DNA of 64,000 bases, from positions 186,001 through 250,000 of the forward strand of contig NZ_JAAOIZ010000007.1 in assembly GCF_013184525.1 (NCBI RefSeq). Reading direction: 5' to 3'. The position numbers and the translations under genes were made by a program. This stretch comes from Chryseobacterium sp. LAM-KRS1 (lineage in GTDB: Bacteria > Bacteroidota > Bacteroidia > Flavobacteriales > Weeksellaceae). The notes under the pieces are model-generated. The model was not told the origin of the DNA. It saw only the letters and a program-made list of their open reading frames with translations, and searched no databases. Below, piece after piece: positions 34,515 to 43,511 of this stretch. Positions within the stretch are counted from its first letter, which is position 1; the number at the start of each line of letters is the position of its first letter.

Positions 34515-34913
34515 TTAATTTTCTTTATTACCTAAGATTAGTGTAACGTGGTTAGATCTTTTTCTGATTCTATGACCTCTACCTTGTGGAGCTGGTCTTA
34601 GTCTCTTCAATTGTCTTGCACTATCCACGAATATTTCTTTAATGATAAGGTTAGCTTCTTCTATATCCGAACCTTCGTTTTTCGTCTGCCAGTTTGCCAT
34701 AGCAGAAAGAAGTAATTTCTCTAACTTGTTAGATGCTTCTTTTTTAGAATATTTAAGGATATAAAGAGCTTTATCTACCTGCTCTCCTCTGATGATATCA
34801 GCAACTAATCTCATTTTTCTTGGAGAAGACGGGCAATTGTTTAATGAAGCCTTTACAACGTCTTTGTTAGCTTCTTTTCTTGCGATTGAACTATCTTGTT
34901 TTCTTGATCCCAT
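34515..34913 (-). CDS. rplV: Ribosomal protein uL22
   Basis: A 132-residue protein lining the exit tunnel. NCPSSPRKMRLVADIIRGEQ, and the tunnel hairpin region DSARQLKRLRPAPQGRGHRI. The N-terminus is somewhat extended. 2 bases after rpsS. Confidence 0.98.
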   Translation of the reverse strand: MGSRKQDSSIARKEANKDVVKASLNNCPSSPRKMRLVADIIRGEQVDKALYILKYSKKEASNKLEKLLLSAMANWQTKNEGSDIEEANLIIKEIFVDSARQLKRLRPAPQGRGHRIRKRSNHVTLILGNKEN

Positions 34914-34915
34914 GA

Positions 34916-35194
34916 TTATCTGCTTCCTTTGTTTTTGTTACCACCATGACCTCTGAAAGATCTTGTTGGAGAAAATTCGCCTAACTTGTGACCAACCATG
35001 TTTTCTGTAACATATACAGGGATAAAAGATTTCCCGTTATGTACAGCAATAGTTTGTCCTACGAAGTCCGGAGAGATCATCGATGCTCTAGACCAAGTTT
35101 TGATAACTGTCTTCTTACCAGACTCTATATTTGCCTGAACCTTCTTATCTAAAGTATGATGAATGAACGGTCCTTTTTTAAGTGATCTTGCCAT
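34916..35194 (-). CDS. rpsS: Ribosomal protein uS19
   Basis: A 92-residue head protein. MARSLKKGPFIHHTLDKKV, KTWSRASMISPDFVGQTIAV and GHKLGEFSPTRSFRGHGG are diagnostic. 2 bases after rplB. Confidence 0.98.
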   Translation of the reverse strand: MARSLKKGPFIHHTLDKKVQANIESGKKTVIKTWSRASMISPDFVGQTIAVHNGKSFIPVYVTENMVGHKLGEFSPTRSFRGHGGNKNKGSR

Positions 35195-35196
35195 AA

Positions 35197-36018
35197 TTAT
35201 TTTCTTTTAGATACGATGTAACGGTTAGACACTTTGTTTTTCTTTCTAGTTTTGTAACCTTTAGCCGGTTTACCGTTTCTAGATCTTGGGTGACCTCCTG
35301 AAGAACGTCCTTCACCACCACCCATTGGGTGATCTACTGGGTTCATTACAACCGCTCTTGTTCTTGGTCTTCTACCTAACCATCTGCTTCTACCAGCTTT
35401 TCCTGATACTGTTAATTGGTGATCAGAGTTAGAAACAGATCCAATCATTGCATAACATTCAGTAAGGATCATTCTAGATTCTCCTGAAGGCAATTTGATG
35501 ATTGCATATTTTCCATCTCTTGAAGTTAATTGAGCTGAAGAACCAGCACTTCTTGCTAAAATAGCACCTTGTCCAGGCTTCATTTCAACACAAGAAATAA
35601 CAGTACCTAATGGAATATTTTTCAATTTCATTGCGTTACCGATATTTGGCTCTACGCTTTCTCCTGCAATCACCTTTTGATCAACTTTAATACCGTTTGG
35701 AGCGATGATATATCTCTTCTCTCCATCTGCGTACTCTAATAAAGCGATAAATGCAGTTCTGTTTGGATCGTATTCTACAGATTTTACCGTTGCTTCAACA
35801 TCATGTTTGTTTCTTTTGAAGTCGATAATTCTGTATTTCTTTTTGTGTCCACCTCCGGTGTAACGCATGGTCATTTTACCTGTTTGGTTACGTCCACCTG
35901 ACTTTTTAATACCAACTGTTAGAGATTTCTCTGGTTTGTTGGTAGTAATTTCCTCAAAATTATTTACAATTCTGAATCTCTGTCCCGGGGTGATAGGTTT
36001 TAATTTTCTAACAGACAT
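35197..36018 (-). CDS. rplB: Ribosomal protein uL2
   Basis: A 273-residue large-subunit protein near the peptidyl-transferase centre. The typical GRNQTGKMTMRYTGGGHKKK start region and the C-terminal NPVDHPMGGGEGRSSGGHPR motif with the conserved His are present. 22 bases after rplW. Confidence 0.98.
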   Translation of the reverse strand: MSVRKLKPITPGQRFRIVNNFEEITTNKPEKSLTVGIKKSGGRNQTGKMTMRYTGGGHKKKYRIIDFKRNKHDVEATVKSVEYDPNRTAFIALLEYADGEKRYIIAPNGIKVDQKVIAGESVEPNIGNAMKLKNIPLGTVISCVEMKPGQGAILARSAGSSAQLTSRDGKYAIIKLPSGESRMILTECYAMIGSVSNSDHQLTVSGKAGRSRWLGRRPRTRAVVMNPVDHPMGGGEGRSSGGHPRSRNGKPAKGYKTRKKNKVSNRYIVSKRK

Positions 36019-36040
36019 TACTATTATTTATAATTAATAA

Positions 36041-36331
36041 TTAATTTACAGCAAAAATATCGATAACCTCACCTTCAGCAAGTTTGATTACCGCTTTTTT
36101 CAATTTGTTTGTCTTTCCTACTTGAAGACCTTTTTTAGTGTATTTCGAAGAAACCTTCGGAGCATAAATCATTGTGTTAACGTCTGCTACTTTTACACCG
36201 TAAGCTGCTTCAACAGCTTTTTTGATCTGGATTTTATTCGCCTTAGTATCCACTAAGAAAGAATAAGAACCTCTTAAATCTGTAAGGTAATTAGCCTTTT
36301 CTGAAATAACTGGTTTAATAATAATAGACAT
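36041..36331 (-). CDS. rplW: Ribosomal protein uL23
   Basis: A 96-residue protein at the tunnel exit, the docking site for trigger factor and SRP. IIIKPVISEKANYLTDLRGS, and NKIQIKKAVEAAYGVKVADV. 3 bases after rplD. Confidence 0.97.
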   Translation of the reverse strand: MSIIIKPVISEKANYLTDLRGSYSFLVDTKANKIQIKKAVEAAYGVKVADVNTMIYAPKVSSKYTKKGLQVGKTNKLKKAVIKLAEGEVIDIFAVN

Positions 36332-36334
36332 GAC

Positions 36335-36964
36335 TTATTTCTTTAAATTTTCTTGGAATTTCTCGATAGCACCTTCTAAGAATACGATCTCACCTGCATT
36401 GATTAGGTCATAAGAACTAATTTCGTTATAAGCAAGAACTTTAGTCTTAGGTAGGTTTCTTGAAGATAAATAAACATTTTTGTTTGCTTCATCTAAGATG
36501 TAAAGAGATTTTTTACCTTCGAATCCTAAAGCGTTATTGATGTTGATAAACTCTTTAGTTTTAGGAGTTTCGAAATTGAAAGCCTCTAATACTTTAATAC
36601 TGTTATCTCTCAATTTCTGAGATAAAACAGATTTTTTTGCTAATCTCTTAAGAGCTTTATTCAATTTGAATCTGTAGTCTCTTGGCTTAGGTCCGAATAC
36701 TCTACCTCCACCTCTGAATGTTGGAGATTTAATATCACCATATCTAGCAGATCCAGATCCTTTTTGCTTCTTAAGTTTTTTAGTAGAAGCAGTAATTTCG
36801 CTTCTTTCTTTTGATTTATGAGTACCTTGTCTCTGAGCGGCAAGATATTGCTTAACTTCTAAGTAAACCGCGTGCTGATTTGGCTCAATTCCGAATACTG
36901 TTTCGTCTAGAGTTACTTTTCTTCCGGTCTCTTTTCCTGATGTATTTAATACTACTAGTTCCAT
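36335..36964 (-). CDS. rplD: Ribosomal protein uL4
   Basis: A 209-residue large-subunit protein with an internal loop in the tunnel (KKQKGSGSARYGDIKSPTFR, GGGRVFGPKPRDYRFKLNK). In E. coli L4 represses the S10 operon. Its start overlaps the end of rplC by 10 bases. Confidence 0.98.
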   Translation of the reverse strand: MELVVLNTSGKETGRKVTLDETVFGIEPNQHAVYLEVKQYLAAQRQGTHKSKERSEITASTKKLKKQKGSGSARYGDIKSPTFRGGGRVFGPKPRDYRFKLNKALKRLAKKSVLSQKLRDNSIKVLEAFNFETPKTKEFININNALGFEGKKSLYILDEANKNVYLSSRNLPKTKVLAYNEISSYDLINAGEIVFLEGAIEKFQENLKK

Positions 36965-37581
36965 TTTCTGATAATTACATAAGAATTTTTAGCTCCCGGA
37001 ACAGCACCTTTTACTACTAAAAGATTTTGTTCTTGATCCACTTTTAATACTTGAAGGTTTTGAACAGTTACCTGCTTACCTCCCATTCTACCCGCCATTC
37101 TCATTCCTTTGAATACTCTCGAAGGATCCGATCCAGCACCGATAGAACCTGGAGCTCTAAGTCTGTTGTGCTGACCATGAGTAGCTTGCATTACACCTCC
37201 AAATCCGTGTCTTTTAACAACACCTTGGAAACCTTTACCTTTAGAAGTACCTGTTACGTCAACATATTCACCTTCAGCGAATAAATCAACTTTTACTTCT
37301 TCTCCTACTTTTACTTCATCAACGAATTCTCTGTAGAATTCTACCAATTTAGCTTTAGGAGCAGAACCAGCCTTTTTAAAATGGCCAGCTAACGCTTTAC
37401 CAACGTTCTTTTCACTCTTGTCATCGAAACCTAATTGAACTGACTTGTATCCGTCCTTTTCAATGGTTCTGACCTGTAAAACCGAGCACGGACCAGCTTG
37501 AATAACTGTACAAGGAATGTTTTTTCCTTCTTCGTTAAACAAAGACGTCATACCGATTTTTTTACCAATAATACCTGACAT
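36955..37581 (-). CDS. rplC: Ribosomal protein uL3
   Basis: A 208-residue large-subunit protein (SGIIGKKIGMTSLFNEEGKN, TGTSKGKGFQGVVKRHGFGG, GSIGAGSDPSRVFKGMRMAG). It is the first gene of this unit; rpsJ, which normally precedes it, lies 13 kb away with the str genes. A consensus promoter starts about 105 bases upstream. Confidence 0.98.
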   Translation of the reverse strand: MSGIIGKKIGMTSLFNEEGKNIPCTVIQAGPCSVLQVRTIEKDGYKSVQLGFDDKSEKNVGKALAGHFKKAGSAPKAKLVEFYREFVDEVKVGEEVKVDLFAEGEYVDVTGTSKGKGFQGVVKRHGFGGVMQATHGQHNRLRAPGSIGAGSDPSRVFKGMRMAGRMGGKQVTVQNLQVLKVDQEQNLLVVKGAVPGAKNSYVIIRKWN

Positions 37582-37686
37582 TGTTTATGTTATAATAAAA
37601 TTTATCCTTTATTTATCCTCATTTTCAGCAAGCTAAAGTAATTTCCACGTTTGAGATGGGCATACTTTTCCCCTAAAATGAGTGTG

Positions 37687-37716
37687 CAAATTTATGGATA
37701 ATTTTTAGATTGACAA
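37687..37716 (-). promoter_or_regulatory. Promoter of the rplC-rplQ ribosomal operon
   Basis: On the minus strand TTG (37716-37714), 19 bases, TAAATTTG (37694-37687): an exact Bacteroidetes housekeeping promoter. The extended -33 box TTGTCAAT is the same as in the str promoter at 53979-54008. It leaves a leader of roughly 95-100 bases before rplC. Confidence 0.8.
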
Positions 37717-37808
37717 ATTTTTACAGCAAAATATTTTGATTTTTAGTCGTTTACAAAATAAATTACTTTTCAAGCCCGAATCTAACCAGAGCATAGAACA
37801 TAGCATGG

Positions 37809-38573
37809 CTACTTCGTGATAACACTCAGACCTATTTCTTCGAGCCTCTTTTTATCCTCTTCCAGTATGCCATCATCGGTAATCAGATAATCTATTTTAT
37901 CTAAAGAAGAAATCTTACCGAAGCCTTTTTTGTTTAGTTTGGATGAGTCCGCCAATATCATCACTTTATCGGAACATTCTATCATTAATTGATTGAGGTG
38001 TGCTTCAGCTGCATTGGAAGTACTGATTCCAAAATCCATATCAATGCCGTCTACTCCCAGGAATAATTTATTGCATGAAAACTGAGCAAGAATTGTTTCG
38101 GATATAGAACCCACGATCGATGTAGAACTTTTACGAACCTCACCCCCCAATTGTATAATATTTATATTAGGATTATTGCATAACTCGAGTGCCACTCTCA
38201 GCGATGACGTAAGCACAGTAAGACGGCCGAAATTCACCAGCATCCTTGCCAGATAATGCATTGTAGTTCCTGAAGCCAGAATAATACAATCGTTTTCTTC
38301 TATAAGTTTCACTGCCGCCTTGGCAATATTCTGCTTAGCCTCTACATTAATATTCTCCTTTTCATCTACGTTCTTTTCATACGCATACCTCACATGCTTG
38401 CTTGCACCTCCATGATTTCGAAAAAGAAGACCCAAGCTTTCTAAATAGTTCAGATCCTTTCGAATGGTAACGGAAGAAACATTATACTTTTCGCATAATT
38501 CCTGCACGAGAACATAATCTTTCTTTTCCAGCTCCTGCAGTATCTCAGTATGCCTTGGTATTAATTTTTCCAT
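37809..38573 (-). CDS. glpR: DeoR/GlpR-family transcriptional regulator
   Basis: About 254 residues from the ATG at 38573 (a start 14 codons earlier is less likely, as the family begins close to RHTEIL). The DeoR helix-turn-helix is clear (VLVQELCEKYNVSSVTIRKD, LNYLESLGLLFRNHGGAS), followed by the sugar-phosphate sensor domain (ILASGTTMHYLARML, LFLGVDGIDMDFGISTSN, LADSSKLNKKGFGKI). It is divergent from glpD, so it most likely represses the glycerol genes and responds to glycerol-3-phosphate; the gene symbol is from context. Confidence 0.85.
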   Translation of the reverse strand: MEKLIPRHTEILQELEKKDYVLVQELCEKYNVSSVTIRKDLNYLESLGLLFRNHGGASKHVRYAYEKNVDEKENINVEAKQNIAKAAVKLIEENDCIILASGTTMHYLARMLVNFGRLTVLTSSLRVALELCNNPNINIIQLGGEVRKSSTSIVGSISETILAQFSCNKLFLGVDGIDMDFGISTSNAAEAHLNQLMIECSDKVMILADSSKLNKKGFGKISSLDKIDYLITDDGILEEDKKRLEEIGLSVITK

Positions 38574-38656
38574 TCTTTTTCTTTCCCCAAAGTTATTGTT
38601 TTTTTTCAAGAACATAAAATTTCACTTATTTTCTTTTTACTTTCATTTTTAATTAC

Positions 38657-38694
38657 TAGCTTTGAATTCGAAACTTAACGAAACATTATGAAAC
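38657..38694 (+). promoter_or_regulatory. glpD promoter -7 element and candidate GlpR operator repeats
   Basis: TAGCTTTG at 38657-38664 is a -7 element. Three direct repeats with an exact 10-base period follow: CGAAAC at 38669-38674, CGAAAC at 38679-38684 and TGAAAC at 38689-38694, the last overlapping the glpD start codon. Direct GAAA-type repeats are usual operators of DeoR-family repressors, and one lies right where repression would block transcription. Confidence 0.55.
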
Positions 38695-40277
38695 GAAATG
38701 AAGAACTCAGCAAATTAACCACCGTAAAAGAATGGGACTTTTTAGTCATTGGTGGAGGAGCAAGCGGTTTAGGTTCGGCATTGGACGCAGTAAGCAGAGG
38801 GTTTAAAACATTACTGCTGGAATCTCACGATTTCGCGAAAGCTACTTCCAGCAGAAGTACAAAGCTGGTACACGGCGGTGTAAGATATTTGGCACAGGGA
38901 GATATCGGTTTGGTAAAAGAGGCATTGAAGGAAAGGGGATTATTGGCAAAAAATGCAGCCCATGTGGTAAAGAACCAATCATTTATTATTCCTAATTATA
39001 CATGGTGGGGAGGAATTTATTACAAAATAGGACTTTCGATTTACGATTTTCTGGCAGGGAAATTAAGCTTAGGTAAAACAAAATATATCAGCAAATCAAA
39101 AACAGTTGAAAAACTTCCGACGATTGAACAGAAAAATCTGGCAAGCGGGGTTGTATATCAGGACGGACAGTTTGATGACGCGAGATTGGCTGTTAATTTA
39201 ACCCAGACCATTATTGAAAAAGGAGGCACAGCGGTTAATTATGTTAAAGTAATTAACCTGATAAAAAACAGCTCCAATAAAGTAATCGGTGTAATCGCTG
39301 AAGATCAGTTTACCAAGCAGCAATTTGAAATCCACGCAAAAGTAGTCATCAATGCGACAGGAGTTTTCACGAATGATATTCTGAATATGAACAACCCGAA
39401 ACATGGAAAATTCGTTGTTCCAAGCCAGGGTATTCATTTGGTACTGGATAAGTCCTTCTTGAAAAGTGATGACGCCATTATGATTCCGAAAACTTCTGAC
39501 GGAAGAGTCTTGTTTGTCGTTCCATGGCACGACAGAGCGCTTGTAGGAACAACCGATACATTATTGGAAAGTGAAAGTTTTGAGCCACGAGCATTGGAAG
39601 AAGAAATTAAGTTTGTTTTAAATACAGCAAGACAATATTTAGCAAAAAAACCTACTCGGGAAGATGTAAAATCTGTTTTTGCAGGACTTAGGCCGCTTGC
39701 CGCACCAAAGGATGGAAGCAAAAGCACAAAAGAAGTTTCGAGAAGCCATAAAGTAGTAACATCCGATACAGGATTGGTTTCCATCATCGGAGGAAAATGG
39801 ACTACCTATCGAAAAATGGCAGAAGATACTATCGATGAAGCGATGAAAGTTCACCATCTGGGAACAACTACATCCAAAACAGAACATCTTTCGATTCATG
39901 GAAATGTAAAACCTGAAACGGTAGACAGAAGCAACCATTTGTATGTTTACGGATCAGACATTCCGGAAATCAAAAAACTACAGCAGAGCAATCCTGAATT
40001 TTCAAAAAAAATACATCCTGATCATCCATTCACAGTTGCTGAAGCAATTTGGGCAATCCGTCAGGAAATGGCAGAAACCATTGAGGACATCCTGGCCCGA
40101 AGAGTCCGTCTTTTATTTTTAGATGCAAGAGCAGCAATCGACAGTGCACATAAGATTGCTTCTATTATCGCAAAAGAAAACGGGCATTCAGAGGAATGGG
40201 CTAATGAGCAGGAAAGAGAATTTATCGAATTGGCAAAGGGATACCTGTTAACTCCTTATTCGCCAAGATCCATTTAA
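38688..40277 (+). CDS. glpD: Aerobic glycerol-3-phosphate dehydrogenase
   Basis: A 529-residue FAD enzyme at the membrane that oxidises glycerol-3-phosphate to dihydroxyacetone phosphate and passes electrons to quinone. The FAD-binding FLVIGGGASGLGSALDAVSR (residues about 18-37), TSSRSTKLVHGGVRYLAQGD and the GLRPLAAPKDGS segment, plus the C-terminal DAO-type domain, match GlpD. First gene of glpD-glpK-glpF-porin-like operon, 19 bases before glpK. Confidence 0.95.
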   Translation: MKRNEELSKLTTVKEWDFLVIGGGASGLGSALDAVSRGFKTLLLESHDFAKATSSRSTKLVHGGVRYLAQGDIGLVKEALKERGLLAKNAAHVVKNQSFIIPNYTWWGGIYYKIGLSIYDFLAGKLSLGKTKYISKSKTVEKLPTIEQKNLASGVVYQDGQFDDARLAVNLTQTIIEKGGTAVNYVKVINLIKNSSNKVIGVIAEDQFTKQQFEIHAKVVINATGVFTNDILNMNNPKHGKFVVPSQGIHLVLDKSFLKSDDAIMIPKTSDGRVLFVVPWHDRALVGTTDTLLESESFEPRALEEEIKFVLNTARQYLAKKPTREDVKSVFAGLRPLAAPKDGSKSTKEVSRSHKVVTSDTGLVSIIGGKWTTYRKMAEDTIDEAMKVHHLGTTTSKTEHLSIHGNVKPETVDRSNHLYVYGSDIPEIKKLQQSNPEFSKKIHPDHPFTVAEAIWAIRQEMAETIEDILARRVRLLFLDARAAIDSAHKIASIIAKENGHSEEWANEQEREFIELAKGYLLTPYSPRSI

Positions 40278-40296
40278 CCTAAATCAACGTCACAAC

Positions 40297-41793
40297 ATGA
40301 GTGAAAAGTTAATTCTCGCTCTGGACCAAGGCACAACTTCGTCAAGAGCCATTTTATTCAATCACAGCGGAGAAATAGAATTTGTTTCTCAGAAAAGTTT
40401 TGAACAGATATTTCCTACCCCGGGTTGGGTAGAGCATGACCCTAATGAAATCTGGTCTTCCCAGGTATCGGTAGCAGCAGAAGTTATCGCTAAAGCAGGT
40501 ATCTCAGGGCTTGAGGTTGCAGCGATAGGGATTACAAACCAGCGCGAAACAACGATCGTTTGGGACAGAGAAACAGGTGAACCCGTTTATAATGCCATCG
40601 TATGGCAGGACAGGAGAACATCAAAATACTGTGACTCGCTAAAAGAACAAGGGTATACAGACATGATCAAAGAAAAAACAGGTTTGGTTCTTGATGCTTA
40701 TTTTTCAGCAACCAAAGTAAAGTGGATCCTTGATAATGTAGATGGAGCAAGAGAGCAGGCAGAAGCAGGAAAATTGTGTTTTGGAACTGTTGATACATGG
40801 CTGGTATGGAAACTAACGCGTGGAAAAATGTTTATCACAGATGTTTCGAACGCAAGCAGAACAATGCTCCTAAACATCCAATCTTTGGAATGGGATGAAG
40901 ATCTTTTAAAGTTATTTAATATTCCAAAAGCGATCCTTCCTGAAGTGAAACAAAGCAGTGAAGTTTATGGAGAGACCGCTACCACTTTATTCTCAACAAA
41001 AATTCCAATTGCAGGTATTGCCGGAGACCAGCAGGCAGCTTTGTTCGGACAAATGTGTACAACACCGGGAATGGTAAAAAACACATACGGTACAGGATGC
41101 TTTCTTTTGATGAACACAGGGAAAGAGGCTGTTCACTCTAAGAACAACTTGCTGACAACCGTTGCATGGAAGATAAACGGAGAAGTTAATTATGCGCTGG
41201 AAGGCAGTGTTTTTGTGGGAGGGGCTGCAATTCAATGGGTAAGAGACGGGCTCAAATTAATTAACTCTGCTGACGAAATTAACAGTCTGGCCAAAACCGT
41301 CGAAGATAATGGAGGTGTTTATTTTGTACCGGCACTTACGGGTCTGGGAGCTCCATATTGGGATCAGTATGCAAGGGGAACTATTGTTGGAGTGACAAGA
41401 GGAACCACTAACGGACATATTGCCAGAGCTACTCTAGAAGGTATAGCATTCCAGGTATATGATATTGTAAAAGCGATGGAGGCAGATTCCGGAACTGGTA
41501 GTTTAGAACTAAGAGTTGATGGTGGTGCTTCCAATAGTGACTTACTAATGCAAATACAGTCTGATCTATTCGGTTTCAAGATTACACGCCCAAGAACTTT
41601 AGAAACAACAGCCCTGGGTGCTGCCTATCTTGCCGGACTTGCTGTAGGTTATTGGAAAAATATTGACGAAATTCAATCTCAATGGATCGTGGATAAAGAC
41701 TTCCACCCTCAGCTTGAGAAAGAAAAAGCCGACAAGATGATCCACTTCTGGCACAAAGCAGTAAAGCGTTCTCAAGATTGGATTGAAGATTAA
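40297..41793 (+). CDS. glpK: Glycerol kinase
   Basis: A 498-residue enzyme phosphorylating glycerol with ATP. LALDQGTTSSRAILFNHSGE, AIGITNQRETTIVWDRETG, GTVDTWLVWKLTRGK, GIAGDQQAALFGQ and RVDGGASNSDLLMQIQSDLF are all classic FGGY-family glycerol-kinase motifs. Full length. Its product is the substrate of GlpD one gene upstream. Confidence 0.97.
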   Translation: MSEKLILALDQGTTSSRAILFNHSGEIEFVSQKSFEQIFPTPGWVEHDPNEIWSSQVSVAAEVIAKAGISGLEVAAIGITNQRETTIVWDRETGEPVYNAIVWQDRRTSKYCDSLKEQGYTDMIKEKTGLVLDAYFSATKVKWILDNVDGAREQAEAGKLCFGTVDTWLVWKLTRGKMFITDVSNASRTMLLNIQSLEWDEDLLKLFNIPKAILPEVKQSSEVYGETATTLFSTKIPIAGIAGDQQAALFGQMCTTPGMVKNTYGTGCFLLMNTGKEAVHSKNNLLTTVAWKINGEVNYALEGSVFVGGAAIQWVRDGLKLINSADEINSLAKTVEDNGGVYFVPALTGLGAPYWDQYARGTIVGVTRGTTNGHIARATLEGIAFQVYDIVKAMEADSGTGSLELRVDGGASNSDLLMQIQSDLFGFKITRPRTLETTALGAAYLAGLAVGYWKNIDEIQSQWIVDKDFHPQLEKEKADKMIHFWHKAVKRSQDWIED

Positions 41794-41816
41794 TTTCCAC
41801 TAAATAAAAATAAACT

Positions 41817-42548
41817 ATGACTCCATTTATAGCAGAAATCATCGGAACAATGCTTATGATCCTACTCGGAAACGGTGTAGTGGCCAACGTTGTTTTAAAG
41901 GATACAAAAGGAAACAATTCCGGTTGGATTGTAATTACCACAGCCTGGGCACTTGCAGTTTTCGTTGGGGTAACAGTTGCAGGGCCAGTGAGTGGCGCTC
42001 ATCTGAACCCTGCCGTAACGTTAGGCCTGGCTATCGCGGGAAAATTTTCATGGGATCTGGTTCCCACATATATCGCCGGAGAAATGATTGGCGCCATGTT
42101 AGGTGCTTTTCTTGTCTGGCTATTTAATAAGGATCACTTTGCCATTACCGAAGATGAAGGCGCAAAATTAGCATGTTTCAGCACAGGTCCGGCAATAAGA
42201 AAGCCGGTTTCGAATCTTATCAGTGAAATTATAGGAACGTTTGTGCTTGTTTTTGTGATCTTCCATTTTGCCGATCCAAGCCTCACTTTGGGTAATGATC
42301 CGACCGCTAAGATCGGACTGGGGACTGTTGGTGCTCTACCTGTTACCTTACTTGTTTGGGCTATTGGCTTATCATTAGGAGGAACTACAGGTTACGCCAT
42401 TAATCCTGCCCGTGACCTTGGACCAAGGATTATGCACGCTATTCTTCCGGTAAAAGGAAGCAGTGATTGGGGATATGCATGGATTCCTATTGCAGGACCA
42501 GTGCTAGGAGCAACCCTTGCGGCTTTATTGCATCTCGCTTTAAATTAA
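41817..42548 (+). CDS. glpF: Glycerol uptake facilitator (aquaglyceroporin)
   Basis: A 243-residue membrane channel with six transmembrane helices and two half-helices carrying GAHLNPAVTLG and GYAINPARDLGPR. The Asp after the second NPA-R motif is the mark of glycerol-conducting members as against pure water channels. It lets glycerol cross the inner membrane for trapping by GlpK. 23 bases after glpK. Confidence 0.96.
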   Translation: MTPFIAEIIGTMLMILLGNGVVANVVLKDTKGNNSGWIVITTAWALAVFVGVTVAGPVSGAHLNPAVTLGLAIAGKFSWDLVPTYIAGEMIGAMLGAFLVWLFNKDHFAITEDEGAKLACFSTGPAIRKPVSNLISEIIGTFVLVFVIFHFADPSLTLGNDPTAKIGLGTVGALPVTLLVWAIGLSLGGTTGYAINPARDLGPRIMHAILPVKGSSDWGYAWIPIAGPVLGATLAALLHLALN

Positions 42549-42566
42549 TCAAAGAAAGTTTACAGT

Positions 42567-43367
42567 ATGAAAAAACTACTTTTTATATGCCTGATTATTT
42601 TAGGTACAGGGAGTCTCTTTGCCCAGGAGGACACAGAAATCAAGGATGACGGCCGCCTGGATTTCACTGCTAATATCCAGAATAACCACTTGTGGAGAGG
42701 CTTGATCATTACAGATAAGCCCGTGGTAATGGGAAACCTTTCTTACGCTTTGGATAAAGAAAAAAAATGGAAAGTGGGAATATGGGGAGCTTCCGCTTTA
42801 ACCGATGACAAGGATGGCACCCATTATAAAGAGATCAATTATTATGTTCAGTATTCTGACGGACGGCTTTATATTGGGTTATGGGACTTATTTAACTCCA
42901 GAAACATCAATACTACAGTAGCTTCGGATGATATCTTTAATTATTCAAACAGAAGAACCGCCCATATTATTGATCTGAGAACAAATTACACCTTCGGTCC
43001 TTCGTTCCCTTTAAACATTGAAGCAGACATCATGCTTTATGGAGGTGCTAACGCGGGAGAAGTTGTTTTGAAACCGGACGGGAGCTATAAAAAGAATAAA
43101 TATTCCACGTATGTTCAGGTAAGCTATCCTGTTATTGCCCATCAAAAAGTAAATCTGGATGCATTTGTTGGTGGAGGCTTCGCCTTCAATGACAGCACAT
43201 TTTTATATGGTAATGGAAAAAACAGTTTTGATATCGTAAATGTAGGTATCAAAGCCAGTAAAGCTTTAAAGATAACGGAACATTATACCCTTCCCGTATC
43301 AATGATGGCCATGTGGAATCCATCAAATAAATATGCAAGGATTCAGCTGGCAGCAACCGTATTTTAA
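42567..43367 (+). CDS. Outer-membrane beta-barrel protein of the glycerol operon
   Basis: A 266-residue protein with a signal peptide (LLFICLIILGTGSLFAQ) followed by alternating, aromatic-edged strands (YALDKEKKWKVGIWGASAL, YYVQYSDGRLYIGLWDLF, YSTYVQVSYPV) and a C-terminal strand ending in Phe (ARIQLAATVF), the usual outer-membrane insertion signal. It starts 18 bases after glpF and ends before a terminator, so it is co-transcribed with the glycerol genes. Inference: it helps glycerol or glycerol-phosphates cross the outer membrane. No named family recognised. Confidence 0.75.
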   Translation: MKKLLFICLIILGTGSLFAQEDTEIKDDGRLDFTANIQNNHLWRGLIITDKPVVMGNLSYALDKEKKWKVGIWGASALTDDKDGTHYKEINYYVQYSDGRLYIGLWDLFNSRNINTTVASDDIFNYSNRRTAHIIDLRTNYTFGPSFPLNIEADIMLYGGANAGEVVLKPDGSYKKNKYSTYVQVSYPVIAHQKVNLDAFVGGGFAFNDSTFLYGNGKNSFDIVNVGIKASKALKITEHYTLPVSMMAMWNPSNKYARIQLAATVF

Positions 43368-43389
43368 AAAAATCAACATTATAAGAGGT

Positions 43390-43420
43390 CCATTCCGGTC
43401 ACAACCGGAATGGGCTTTTT
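43390..43420 (+). terminator. Terminator of the glp operon
   Basis: CCATTCCGGT (43390-43399) pairs with ACCGGAATGG (43404-43413) around CACA and is followed by GCTTTTTT. Confidence 0.9.
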
Positions 43421-43511
43421 TACATATATCATTGATATCCTTAAGACAAAGTAAATACCGTGTTTTTACGGTGTAATTCTTGCATAAATCTTTTTACATT
43501 TGATCAAAAAA

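Noticed and set aside
41582..41941. Open frame on the minus strand across glpK-glpF
   Set aside because: Antisense to two well-supported genes and without features.
43455..43475. CCGT/ACGG mini-hairpin before 43.5 kb
   Set aside because: Only four pairs; indistinguishable from chance.
43471..43502. GTGTAAT half-site and TACATTTG before the 43.5-kb locus, as a third copy of the two-component operator-promoter
   Set aside because: Spacing differs (about 25 rather than 30 bases), the inverted partner is absent, and the -7-like element would leave almost no leader.
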